Origin: Roseococcus sp. SDR
Lineage (GTDB): Bacteria; Pseudomonadota; Alphaproteobacteria; Acetobacterales; Acetobacteraceae
NCBI RefSeq assembly: GCF_019083995.1
Contig: NZ_JAHRCU010000004.1
Location: 124,001 to 188,000 of the forward strand
Direction of reading: 5' to 3'
Length of the DNA: 64,000 nt
The first letter of the stretch is position 1. Each line of letters opens with the position of its first letter. The notes under the pieces are model-generated. The model saw nothing but the letters and a program-made list of their open reading frames with translations. It was not told the DNA's origin and searched no databases. The translations under genes were made by a program, and so were the position numbers. This document shows, piece by piece, positions 49,278-57,149 of this stretch.

Positions 49278-49970
49278 ATGCTGAACGTCACCGACATCGA
49301 TCTCTCCTATGGCGCGAGCCGCTGCCTGCGCGGCGTCTCGCTCTCGGTCGGGCCCGGCCAGGTGGCCGCGGTCCTGGGGCGCAACGGGGTAGGGAAATCC
49401 TCGCTGCTGCGTTCCATCATCGGGCTGGAGAAGATCCAGGGCGGCTCCATCCTCTGGGAGGGGAATGAGATGCGCGGCCTCGGGCCCGCCGAACGCGCGC
49501 GCGCGGGCATCGGCTATGTGCCGCAGGGGCGCGAGATCTTCCCCTTCCTGACCGTGCAGGAAAACCTCGAGACGGCGCTGGCCGCCGCCCCGCGCGGTTC
49601 CGCCGTGCCGGAAGAGGTGTTCGAGCTGTTTCCGATCCTGCGGCAATTCCTGCGGCGGCGCGGCGGCGACCTTTCGGGTGGGCAGCAGCAGCAGCTTGCC
49701 ATCGGGCGGGCGCTGACGGCGCGGCCGCGCCTGCTGATCCTCGATGAGCCGACCGAGGGCATCCAGCCCAATGTCATCAAGGACATCGCCAAGGTGATCC
49801 ATCACCTGGCGCGGGACCGGAACTTCGCCGTGGTGCTGGTGGAGCAGTATTTCGAATTCGCGCGGGACCTGGCGGACACCATCACCGTGATGGTGCGGGG
49901 CGAGGTGGCGCTCTCCGGCAAGACGAGCGAGCTGGATGAGGCCGAGGTGCGGAAATTGCTGACGGTTTGA
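49278..49970 (+). CDS. urtE: Urea ABC transporter ATP-binding protein UrtE
   Basis: 230 residues, LivF-type ATPase. Walker A GRNGVGKSS (about 35-43), GIGYVPQGREIFPFLTVQENLE, signature LSGGQQQQLAIGRALTARP (about 132-150), Walker B LLILDEPTEGIQPN and VVLVEQYFEFARDLADTI. Second ATPase of the urea importer. Its stop codon lies in a stem-loop that opens a run of four palindromes. Confidence 0.94.
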   Translation: MLNVTDIDLSYGASRCLRGVSLSVGPGQVAAVLGRNGVGKSSLLRSIIGLEKIQGGSILWEGNEMRGLGPAERARAGIGYVPQGREIFPFLTVQENLETALAAAPRGSAVPEEVFELFPILRQFLRRRGGDLSGGQQQQLAIGRALTARPRLLILDEPTEGIQPNVIKDIAKVIHHLARDRNFAVVLVEQYFEFARDLADTITVMVRGEVALSGKTSELDEAEVRKLLTV

Positions 49971-50083
49971 GGGGCTCCGCCCCTCAAGCTCCCCGGCAGG
50001 AAACTGAGTTTCCTGCACCTTCCACCAATAGGGGTGCAGGGCACCTGTGCCCTGCTGGGGGTCGAGGGGGCAAAGCCCCCTCG
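49968..50083 (+). repeat. Run of four palindromes downstream of urtE
   Basis: TGAGGGGC/GCCCCTCA (49968-49986, containing the urtE stop), GCAGGAAACT/AGTTTCCTGC (49996-50016), GCAGGGCAC/GTGCCCTGC (50036-50055) and CGAGGGGGC/GCCCCCTCG (50063-50083) follow one another. Stems are 8-10 bp with loops of 1-3 bases. The first may serve as the terminator of the urt operon; the whole resembles a mosaic of extragenic palindromes. Confidence 0.75.
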
Positions 50084-50137
50084 TGCGTCCTCCGAAACGG
50101 CGCTAGCCTCCCCCGGACCAAGGGGAAGGACACGCAG

Positions 50138-51199
50138 ATGGGTCATCGCATCGCCATCATCGGCGCGGGCGCCGTCGGCTGCTATGCCGGCGCGCATATG
50201 GCGCGGGCCGGCGAGGATGTGACCTTCGTGGACATGTGGCCCGAGCATGTCGAGAAGATGCGCCGCGACGGGCTGCGCGTGACGCATCTGAAGGATGTGC
50301 CCGAATTCACCGTCCCGGTCACCGCCATCCACCTCACCGAATTGCAGGCCGTGGCGCGCAAGCCCTTCGACATCGCCTTCATCTGCGTGAAGTCCTACGA
50401 CACCGCCTGGGCCACGATGATGATCCGGCAATACCTGGCGCCGGGCGGCTTCGTGGTGTCCTTGCAGAACTGCATGAACGAGGAGGCGATCGCGGAGATC
50501 GTCGGCTGGGGCCGCACGCTCGGCGCCATCGCCAGCTCCATCACGGTGGAGCTGGGCGAGCCCGGCCATGTCCGCCGCGCCTCGGGCAAGGGCGGCGCCG
50601 CCCACACCGTCTATCGCGTGGGCGAGGTGCATGGGCGCATCACCGAACGTGCGGAGGAAGTGGGCCGCCTGACGGGGCTTTCCGACAGCACGACCGTGAC
50701 GTCGAACCTCTGGGGCGAGCGCTGGTCCAAGCTGGTGGCGAACGGCATGGGCAACGGGCTTTCCGCCTCCACCGGCCTCGTCATGAAGGACATCCTGACG
50801 AATGACGCGCTCCGCGCCTTCGGCGCGCGGCTGGGCAGCGAGGCGATCCGCGTGGGCCAGGCGCTGGGCTATGCGCTGGAGGAGATCTACCACCTCGACC
50901 CCGAGATCATCGCCCGCGCCGGCGAGGGGGACGCGGCCGCGCGCGCCACCTATGACGCGCATCGCCTGGCCGAGGCGGCGAAGCCCGGCGGCGGCGCGCA
51001 TCGCCCCTCCATGGGGCAGGACATGGTGAAGGGCCGCCGCACCGAGATCGAGTTCATCAACGGCTTCATCGCGGAGAAGGCGAAGCCGCTCGGCATCGCG
51101 ACCCCGGCCAATACGGCGCTGACCGAGATCGTGCTGCGGCTGGAGCGCGGCGAGATCTCGCCCGATCCGCGCCACATCCTGGAACTGCGCCTGAACTGA
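50138..51199 (+). CDS. Ketopantoate reductase family (PanE/ApbA) protein
   Basis: 353 residues. N-terminal NAD(P) fold IAIIGAGAVGCYAGAHMARAGEDVTFVD (about 5-32), IAFICVKSYDTAW (about 78-90), LQNCMNEEAI, and the C-terminal helical domain with SKLVANGMGNGLSASTGL (catalytic lysine region) and RTEIEFINGFIAEKAKPLGI. Members reduce 2-keto acids such as ketopantoate, but many paralogues in catabolic loci have other substrates. This one is longer than true PanE (about 300). Stands alone after the palindrome run and is followed by a Bug receptor gene, so a catabolic 2-keto acid substrate is possible. Confidence 0.87.
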   Translation: MGHRIAIIGAGAVGCYAGAHMARAGEDVTFVDMWPEHVEKMRRDGLRVTHLKDVPEFTVPVTAIHLTELQAVARKPFDIAFICVKSYDTAWATMMIRQYLAPGGFVVSLQNCMNEEAIAEIVGWGRTLGAIASSITVELGEPGHVRRASGKGGAAHTVYRVGEVHGRITERAEEVGRLTGLSDSTTVTSNLWGERWSKLVANGMGNGLSASTGLVMKDILTNDALRAFGARLGSEAIRVGQALGYALEEIYHLDPEIIARAGEGDAAARATYDAHRLAEAAKPGGGAHRPSMGQDMVKGRRTEIEFINGFIAEKAKPLGIATPANTALTEIVLRLERGEISPDPRHILELRLN

Positions 51200-51247
51200 A
51201 GCGCTCGGCCGGGTTCACGGGCGGGCGTCACCTGGGGAGGAATTCGG

Positions 51248-52216
51248 ATGTTGCGTCGTGCCTTCGCCACGGGCCTGATGGCCGCTTCCCTGCTGGCGCC
51301 GCCGGCCTTCGCCCAGACCTATCCGTCGCGGACCATCACGCTGGTGGCGGCCGGTGCGGCGGGGGGGCCGACCGACACCATCACGCGCATCACGGCCGAC
51401 GCGCTCTCCCGCACCATCGGGCAGAATGTGGTGGTGGAGGCGATCGGCGGCTCCGTCGTCGGGCCGCAGCGCGTGGCGCAGGCGCGGCCGGATGGCTACA
51501 CGCTGCTGCTGAACAATATCGGCATGGCGGCGAGTGCGACACTGTTCCGCCGCCTGCCCTATGACGTGCCGGGCAGCTTCGCGCCGCTTGGCCTCGTGTC
51601 CGACGCGGCGATGACGGTGGTGGCGCGGCCTGGCTTTCCGGCCAGCGATATGGCAGGGCTGATGGCCGTGCTGCGGCGCGAGGGCGAGGGGCTGAACCTC
51701 GCCACCTCGGGCCTGGGCGGCGCCTCCAACCTGTGTGGGTTGCTGCTGCAGCGCGACGCGCAGGCGCGCGCGACCGTGGTGGTGTTCCGCGGCACCGGCC
51801 CCGCCATCGCGGAGCTTCTGGCCGGGCGCATCGACCTGATGTGCGATCAGGCGACCAACACGGTGCCCTATCTGCGCGATGGCCGCATCCGCGCCTTTGC
51901 CGTCAGCAGCCCCACGCGCCTCGCGGGCCTGCCGGAGGTGCCGACCACGGCGGAGGCCGGCTTCCCGGGGATTTCCATGTCCACCTGGCACGGGCTCTAC
52001 GCGCCCGCCGGCACGCCCGAGGCGGTGCAGGAGCACATCTCGGCCGCGCTGCGCCAGGCGCTGCGGGATGACCGGCTGCGCCAGCGATTCGCCGAATTGC
52101 TGACCGACCCGGCGACGGAGGAACGCGCCAGCATCGCCTTCCATCGGCGCTTCGTGGTGGAGGAGGTGCAGCGCTGGCGGCCCGTGATCCAGGCCGCCGG
52201 CGCCTATGCGGATTAG
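51248..52216 (+). CDS. Bug-family (TctC) tripartite tricarboxylate transporter receptor
   Basis: 322 residues from the ATG at 51248 with GGGGAGGA. Signal peptide RRAFATGLMAASLLAPPAFAQT, then YPSRTITLVAAGAAGGPTDTITR, VVEAIGGSVVGPQRVAQA and VVVFRGTGPAIAELLAGRIDLMCDQ. The first loop has AAGAAGGPTD where most Bug proteins have a PPGG, a ligand-site difference. Same strand as the ketopantoate reductase-like gene, 48 bp downstream. Its TAG overlaps the TAA of the convergent Bug gene by two bases. Confidence 0.92.
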   Translation: MLRRAFATGLMAASLLAPPAFAQTYPSRTITLVAAGAAGGPTDTITRITADALSRTIGQNVVVEAIGGSVVGPQRVAQARPDGYTLLLNNIGMAASATLFRRLPYDVPGSFAPLGLVSDAAMTVVARPGFPASDMAGLMAVLRREGEGLNLATSGLGGASNLCGLLLQRDAQARATVVVFRGTGPAIAELLAGRIDLMCDQATNTVPYLRDGRIRAFAVSSPTRLAGLPEVPTTAEAGFPGISMSTWHGLYAPAGTPEAVQEHISAALRQALRDDRLRQRFAELLTDPATEERASIAFHRRFVVEEVQRWRPVIQAAGAYAD

Positions 52217-53190
52217 TCGATCGAGACGCGCGCAGCCCGCGCAATCGCCTGCCAACGCGCGGCGCTGGCCTGGATGAAGGCCTCGTTCTCCGCGAAGGGC
52301 AGCGTCATGGGCTCGACGAAGGCGGTGCGCAGGCGCTCATGCGTGGCGGGCGCGCTGCGGGCGCGCTCCAGCGCCTCGGCGAGGCGGGCCACCACCGGCG
52401 CTGGCGTGCGGCGCGGCACGCCGAGGTTGAACCAGATGCCAAGGTCATAGCCCGCGAGGCCCGCCTGCTGCATGGTCGGCACGTCGGGCAGCGCGGTCGC
52501 GCGCGTCGTCGTCGTCACCGCCAGCGGGCGCAGCGCGCCGGCGCGGATATGCGCCGTCGAGGTCGCGGTGGTGTCGAAGCCGAAATCCACGTCCTTGGCC
52601 AGCATGGCGGCGACCAGCGGTGAAGAGCCGCGATAGGGCACATGCGTCGCCTCGATGCCCGTCATGCTGAGGAAGAGCGCGGCCGAGAGATGCGAGGAGG
52701 AGCCATTGCCGACCGAGCCGAAGGTCAGCGGCCGGCGCTTCGCTTCCGCGATGAAGCCCGCCATGTCCGTCGCCTGCACGCGGCCGGGCACGACGGAGAG
52801 GATGTTCGCCACCTCCCCGATCATGCCGAGGCTCGTGAAATCGCGCACCGCATCCACGCCGGAGGAGGCGGCATAGAGGATCGGGTTCACGCCGAACAGC
52901 GCCGTGGTGCCGAAGAGGATGGTGTGGCCATCCGGCTCGGCCTGGGCAGCGGCGACAGTGCCGATATTGCCCCCTGCCCCGGCCCGGTTCTCGATCACCA
53001 CGGGCTGGCCCAGTTCGCGCGAGAGCGGCTCGGCGATGATGCGGCCCACGATGTCGTTCACGCCGCCCGGCGGGTAGGTGACGATGATGCGGATGGGCCG
53101 CGTGGGCGCCCAGGGTTGCGCCCGCAGCGCGGGCGCGGCCAGCAGCGTGCCCAGCCCGGCCAGCGCCAGACGCCGTGTGGTGTATGCCAT
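52213..53190 (-). CDS. Bug-family (TctC) tripartite tricarboxylate transporter receptor
   Basis: 325 residues from the ATG at 53190, preceded by GGAGGAGTTGAGG. Signal peptide (TTRRLALAGLGTLLAAPALRAQP), Bug core PTRPIRIIVTYPPGGVNDIVGR, IENRAGAGGNIGTVAAAQA and HVPYRGSSPLVAAMLAKDVDFGFD. Periplasmic receptor for an organic anion. Convergent with the preceding Bug gene, with overlapping stop codons, so the two are not simple co-transcribed duplicates. The signature loops differ between the two, suggesting different ligands. Confidence 0.92.
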   Translation of the reverse strand: MAYTTRRLALAGLGTLLAAPALRAQPWAPTRPIRIIVTYPPGGVNDIVGRIIAEPLSRELGQPVVIENRAGAGGNIGTVAAAQAEPDGHTILFGTTALFGVNPILYAASSGVDAVRDFTSLGMIGEVANILSVVPGRVQATDMAGFIAEAKRRPLTFGSVGNGSSSHLSAALFLSMTGIEATHVPYRGSSPLVAAMLAKDVDFGFDTTATSTAHIRAGALRPLAVTTTTRATALPDVPTMQQAGLAGYDLGIWFNLGVPRRTPAPVVARLAEALERARSAPATHERLRTAFVEPMTLPFAENEAFIQASAARWQAIARAARVSID

Positions 53191-53252
53191 CCTCAACTCC
53201 TCCCTGTGCGGCCGGCCCCTTGTTGCCCGGGGCCTGGCCTGGTGCGCGCCGC

Positions 53253-54248
53253 CTAGCGGGCGCGCTCGATGCAGAACCGAACGACGTCAGCCAGCGCCTC
53301 GCGCGCCTCGCCCTTCGGGAAGATCTGCAGCGCGGCCAGCGCCGCGTTGCCGTAGAGCTCGGCGCGCTCGATCGTGCGTTCGATCCCGCGATGCTTCGCG
53401 ATCAGGCGCTGCGCCTCGGCGAAATCCTCGTCGGTCTGCTCGCCGGTTTCCAGCGTGCGGCGCCAGAATTCCTGCTCGGCCGCGTCGCCGGCGTGGAAGG
53501 CGGTCAGCACGGGCAGCGTGATCTTGCCCTCGCGGAAATCGTCGCCGACCGTCTTGCCCAGCCGCGCCTGCTCGGCCGAGTAGTCGAGCGCATCATCCAC
53601 GAGCTGGAAGGCGATGCCGAGATTGTTGCCATAGGCGTCCAGCGCCTCGGCCTCGGCCTGCGGGCGGTCACCCACCACGGCGCCCAGTCGCGCGGCGGCG
53701 GCGAAGAGGGCAGCGGTCTTGCCCTGGATCACTTCCAGATACTGCGCCTCGGTGCTGGAGAGGTCGTTCTGGGTGATGAGCTGCAGCACCTCGCCCTCGG
53801 CGATGGTGGCCGAGGCCCCGGCCAGGATGCGCAGCACCTCGAGGCTCTTGTCCTCGATCATGAGCTGGAAGGCGCGGGCGAAGAGGAAATCGCCGACGAG
53901 GACGGAGGCCTTGTTGCCGAAGAGCGCATTGGCACTGGCCTGGCCGCGGCGCAGCGCGCTCTCATCCACCACATCGTCATGCAGCAGCGTGGCCGTGTGG
54001 ATGAACTCGACGCAGGCGGCGAGCGCCACATGGCGGGCGCCCTCATAGCCGCAGAGGCGCGAGGTCGCGAGCGTCAGCAGCGGGCGCAGGCGCTTGCCGC
54101 CGGCCGCGATGATATGGGCGGCGAGCTGCGGGATCAGCGCCACCGGGCTTTGCATGCGCTGGATGATGAGGGTGTTGCAGGCCTTGAGGTCCTCCGCGAC
54201 CAGCCGGTTCAGCCGCGCCAGCGCGTCCTCGCCACGGTCCGCCCCCAT
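53253..54248 (-). CDS. ispB: Polyprenyl diphosphate synthase (octaprenyl type)
   Basis: 331 residues. First aspartate-rich motif in TATLLHDDVVDES (about 85-97), GNKASVLVGDFLFARAF, KTAALFAAAARLGA and the second motif FQLVDDALDYSA (about 213-224); basic residues for IPP binding in AAGGKRLRPLL (about 48-58). It elongates farnesyl diphosphate with IPP to the ubiquinone side chain. The residues preceding the first motif (VEFIHTATLLHDD) fit a long-chain synthase. Divergent from the DUF2007 gene. An in-frame upstream GTG would add only a short N-terminal tail. Confidence 0.92.
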   Translation of the reverse strand: MGADRGEDALARLNRLVAEDLKACNTLIIQRMQSPVALIPQLAAHIIAAGGKRLRPLLTLATSRLCGYEGARHVALAACVEFIHTATLLHDDVVDESALRRGQASANALFGNKASVLVGDFLFARAFQLMIEDKSLEVLRILAGASATIAEGEVLQLITQNDLSSTEAQYLEVIQGKTAALFAAAARLGAVVGDRPQAEAEALDAYGNNLGIAFQLVDDALDYSAEQARLGKTVGDDFREGKITLPVLTAFHAGDAAEQEFWRRTLETGEQTDEDFAEAQRLIAKHRGIERTIERAELYGNAALAALQIFPKGEAREALADVVRFCIERAR

Positions 54249-54328
54249 GGCGCCGTCTTCCCTCACCTGAACCGTACCCGCCACGCGCGCATTCCCTGTC
54301 TCTCTGGCCCAGCCCCCAGGGTCCAAAC

Positions 54329-54358
54329 TTGACCCCGGCCCGGGCTGTGCAGGATACC
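54329..54358 (+). promoter_or_regulatory. Candidate promoter in the ispB/DUF2007 divergent gap
   Basis: TTGACC (54329-54334) and GATACC (54353-54358) are 18 bases apart and end 48 bp before the ATG at 54407. The -35 box is good, the -10 poor. The rest of the 158-bp gap shows nothing else recognisable. Confidence 0.3.
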
Positions 54359-54406
54359 GAGAGGGCGACATGGCGGCAAGGCAAGGGAAATCAAGGATTT
54401 CAGCCG

Positions 54407-54604
54407 ATGGAAGTGGTGGCGGCCGACCCTGACCCGATCCGGATGCAGTTCCTGGCCTCGCTCCTGCGCGATGCCGGGATCGAGGCGGTGCTGCTGGACC
54501 GGAACCTCTCGGGCCTCGGCCTCGCCATATTCCCGCAGCGGCTGGCCGTGCGCGCCGAGGATGCGGCCCGCGCGCAGCGGCTGCTGAAGGAGGCCGGTGT
54601 CTAA
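54407..54604 (+). CDS. DUF2007 domain small protein
   Basis: 65 residues, MEVVAADPDPIRMQFL, then LLRDAGIEAVLLDRNLSGLG, IFPQRLAVRAEDAARAQRLL. This matches the compact beta-alpha-beta-alpha DUF2007 fold, annotated as putative signal-transducing proteins without known partner. The gene overlaps the following methyltransferase by 8 bp. The arrangement polyprenyl synthase / DUF2007 / methyltransferase is a frequent one in alphaproteobacteria. Confidence 0.85.
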   Translation: MEVVAADPDPIRMQFLASLLRDAGIEAVLLDRNLSGLGLAIFPQRLAVRAEDAARAQRLLKEAGV

Positions 54605-55313
54605 GGATCTCAGCGAAGACGCGCTGCTGGGCGGAAGGGTCAAGCTGCTGCAGCCCAGGGACGGCTTCCGGGCGGCGCTGGACCCTGTGCTGCTGGCGGC
54701 CTTCGTGCCCGCGCGGCCCGGCGATTCCGTGCTGGAACTGGGCTGCGGGACCGGGGCGGCGTTCCTGTGCCTCGCCGCCCGCGTGCCGCGCCTGGGCATC
54801 CTCGCCGTGGACCGGGACCCGGCGCTGGTGGACATCGCGCAGCGCAATGCCGGGCTGAACCTGCTGCCGGCCGAGATCCGCGCCGCCGATGCGCGGGACC
54901 TGCGCGACCTGCCCCCGCTGCACCATGCCTTCGCCAATCCGCCCTATTGGGCGGGCGGCACCCCCTCCCCCTTCGCCGATCGGCGCCAGGCGGCGCATGA
55001 GGATGCGCCGCTGATGGATTGGGTGCGGGCCATGGCCCGACCGCTCCGGCACAAGGGGACACTGAGCCTCGTCTTGCCCGCCGCGCGCTTCGCGGAAGCC
55101 GCGGCCGCGCTGCGCGAGGCGGGCTGCGGCGCCGTGCGCCTTCTGCCGCTCTGGCCCCGGGCCGGCACGCCCGCCAAGCGCATCCTGATCCAGGCGCGGC
55201 GCGGCGGGGCGGGGCCGGACGAGGTGCTGCCCGGCCTCGTCCTGCATGAGGCGGATGGGCGCTACACCGCCGCGGCCGAGGCCGTGCTGCGCGAGGCGGC
55301 TGCGTTGACATAG
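54597..55313 (+). CDS. TrmN6-like adenine N6-methyltransferase
   Basis: 238 residues from a GTG overlapping the DUF2007 stop by 8 bp. SAM loop VLELGCGTGAAFLCLAARVP (about 44-63), acidic motif ILAVDRDPALVDIAQ, and the catalytic NPPYW (about 119-123), the (D/N)PPY signature of amino-methyltransferases that flip out adenine or guanine. Closest in layout to TrmN6/YfiC, which modifies A37 of tRNA-Val. Other NPPY enzymes acting on rRNA or protein glutamine are possible. Confidence 0.85.
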   Translation: MSKDLSEDALLGGRVKLLQPRDGFRAALDPVLLAAFVPARPGDSVLELGCGTGAAFLCLAARVPRLGILAVDRDPALVDIAQRNAGLNLLPAEIRAADARDLRDLPPLHHAFANPPYWAGGTPSPFADRRQAAHEDAPLMDWVRAMARPLRHKGTLSLVLPAARFAEAAAALREAGCGAVRLLPLWPRAGTPAKRILIQARRGGAGPDEVLPGLVLHEADGRYTAAAEAVLREAAALT

Positions 55314-55360
55314 CCGCCCCCCGGGGGTGCATCATCGCACCCAACACAGGGGGAACGCGG

Positions 55361-56995
55361 ATGTCTGGGAACGGGACGCCGGAGCGGATCGAGGCGCTGG
55401 TCATCGGCGCGGGCTTCGCGGGGCTCTACCTGCTGCATCGCCTGCGCGGCCTCGGCATCGCCGCGATCGCTCTGGAGGCGGGCGATGGGGTGGGCGGAAC
55501 CTGGTACTGGAACCGCTATCCCGGTGCCCGCTGCGACGTGGAGAGCATGCAGTATTCCTTCGGCTTCTCGGAGGAGCTGCAACAGGAATGGAACTGGTCC
55601 GAGCGCTTCGCCGGGCAGCCCGAGATCCTGGCCTATGCCAATCACGTCGCGGACCGTCTGGATCTGCGGCGGGACATCTCCTTCAAGACGCGGGCGACTT
55701 CGGCGGTGTGGGACGAGGCGGCGGCGCGCTGGCTGGTCGAAACCGATACCGGCCGGCGGATCAGCGCGCGGCAACTGATCCTGGCGACCGGCTGCCTCTC
55801 CTCGGCACGGCTGCCGGATATTCCGGGCATCGAGGGATTCGGCGGCGCCATCTACCACACGGGCCAGTGGCCGCATGGGGGCGTGGATTTCACCGGGCAG
55901 CGCGTGGCGGTGATCGGCACCGGCTCCTCGGCGATCCAGGCCATTCCGGTGATCGCGAAGCAGGCGGCGCAGCTCACCGTGTTCCAGCGCACGCCGAATT
56001 TCAGCATCCCCTCCCGCAACGGGCCGATGACGGAGGATTACGCGCAGACCTGGAAGCGGGATTACCCGGCGCGGCGCGCGGCCGCCCGGCAGATGCGGAC
56101 GGGCATCCTGTACCACCTGAACCCGGTCTCGGCACTCGCTGTCCCGGAGGCCGAGCGGCGGGCGGAATACGAGGCGCGCTGGGCGGCGGGCGGCACCGCC
56201 TTCATGGCCGCCTTCAGCGACCTGCTGACCAACAGGGAAGCCAACGACACGGCGGCCGATTTCGTGCGCGAGAAGATCCGGGGCCTGGTGCATGACCCGG
56301 AGGTGGCGGAGATCCTGTTGCCGAGGAACCACCCGATCGGCGCCAAGCGCATCTGCGTGGACACCGCCTATTACGAGACCTTCAACCTGCCGCATGTGAC
56401 GCTGGTGGATGTGCGGAGAAACCCCATCAGCCGAATCACGCCCGAAGGCGTCGAGGCGGGTGGTGCCACGCATGCGGCGGACAGCATCGTCTTCGCCACC
56501 GGCTTCGATGCGATGACGGGGACCATCCTGGCCATCGACATCCGCGGGCGTGGCGGGCTCTCGATGCGCGAGGCCTGGGCCGAGGGGCCGCGCACGCATC
56601 TGGGGCTGATGGTGGCGGGCTTCCCCAACCTGTTCCTGATCACCGGGCCGGGCAGCCCCTCGGTGCTGTCCAACATGATCGTCTCGATCGAGCAGCATGT
56701 GGACTGGGTGTGCGACTCGCTGGCGCATCGGCAGCGGCACGGCTTCTCCGTGATGGAGACGACGCCGAAGGCGCAGGACGACTGGGTGGCGCATGTGAAC
56801 GAGGTGGCGCAGCGCACGCTCTATCCGCAGGCGAACAGCTGGTACATGGGCGCCAATATCCCGGGCAAGCCGCAGCTCTTCATGCCCTATGTGGGAGGGG
56901 TGGGCACCTACCGGCAGCTCTGCGACGAGATCGCGGCGGGGGGTTATCCGGGCTTCGTGTTCACGGCAGGCGAGCAGGTCCGGGCAGCGGAGTGA
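55361..56995 (+). CDS. Baeyer-Villiger-type flavin monooxygenase
   Basis: 544 residues. FAD-binding GAGFAGLYLLHRL (about 16-28), a TWYWNRYPGARCDVES segment typical of cyclohexanone-type enzymes, the Baeyer-Villiger fingerprint FGGAIYHTGQWP (160-171, matching FxGxxxHxxxWP) and NADPH-binding GTGSSAIQAIPVIA (about 186-199). A late ATG motif FATGFDAMTG follows. It inserts oxygen next to a carbonyl, turning ketones into esters or lactones. Convergent with an SDR-SDR-esterase operon whose products fit the preceding and following steps. Start ATG has GGGGG upstream. Confidence 0.92.
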   Translation: MSGNGTPERIEALVIGAGFAGLYLLHRLRGLGIAAIALEAGDGVGGTWYWNRYPGARCDVESMQYSFGFSEELQQEWNWSERFAGQPEILAYANHVADRLDLRRDISFKTRATSAVWDEAAARWLVETDTGRRISARQLILATGCLSSARLPDIPGIEGFGGAIYHTGQWPHGGVDFTGQRVAVIGTGSSAIQAIPVIAKQAAQLTVFQRTPNFSIPSRNGPMTEDYAQTWKRDYPARRAAARQMRTGILYHLNPVSALAVPEAERRAEYEARWAAGGTAFMAAFSDLLTNREANDTAADFVREKIRGLVHDPEVAEILLPRNHPIGAKRICVDTAYYETFNLPHVTLVDVRRNPISRITPEGVEAGGATHAADSIVFATGFDAMTGTILAIDIRGRGGLSMREAWAEGPRTHLGLMVAGFPNLFLITGPGSPSVLSNMIVSIEQHVDWVCDSLAHRQRHGFSVMETTPKAQDDWVAHVNEVAQRTLYPQANSWYMGANIPGKPQLFMPYVGGVGTYRQLCDEIAAGGYPGFVFTAGEQVRAAE

Positions 56996-57034
56996 ACAGC
57001 CGGGACCGAGCGGGACGGACCAGCACCGCGCCGT

Positions 57035-57143
57035 GAGAATCCGGCGGCCAAGCGGCCGGCGCGCCCAGACTGCCCCGACCGCCAGCGCACCCGTTGCGGC
57101 GCGAAGCCAAGCGCGCCGGGCGCGCGCCCGGCGCTTGAGGGCA
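57035..57143 (-). repeat. Dispersed GC-rich intergenic repeat, copy B
   Basis: Reverse complement of the element at 45773-45891, sharing ATGCCCTCAAGCGCCGGGCG, GCGCGCTTGGCT and the distal GGCGCGCCGGCCGC...GGCCGCCGGAT. The central 40 bp are diverged and copy B is slightly shorter. Lies in the gap between the convergent monooxygenase and SDR genes; its internal stem GCGCCGGGCGCG/CGCGCCCGGCGC could also act in termination. Confidence 0.65.
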
Positions 57144-57149
57144 TGAACA

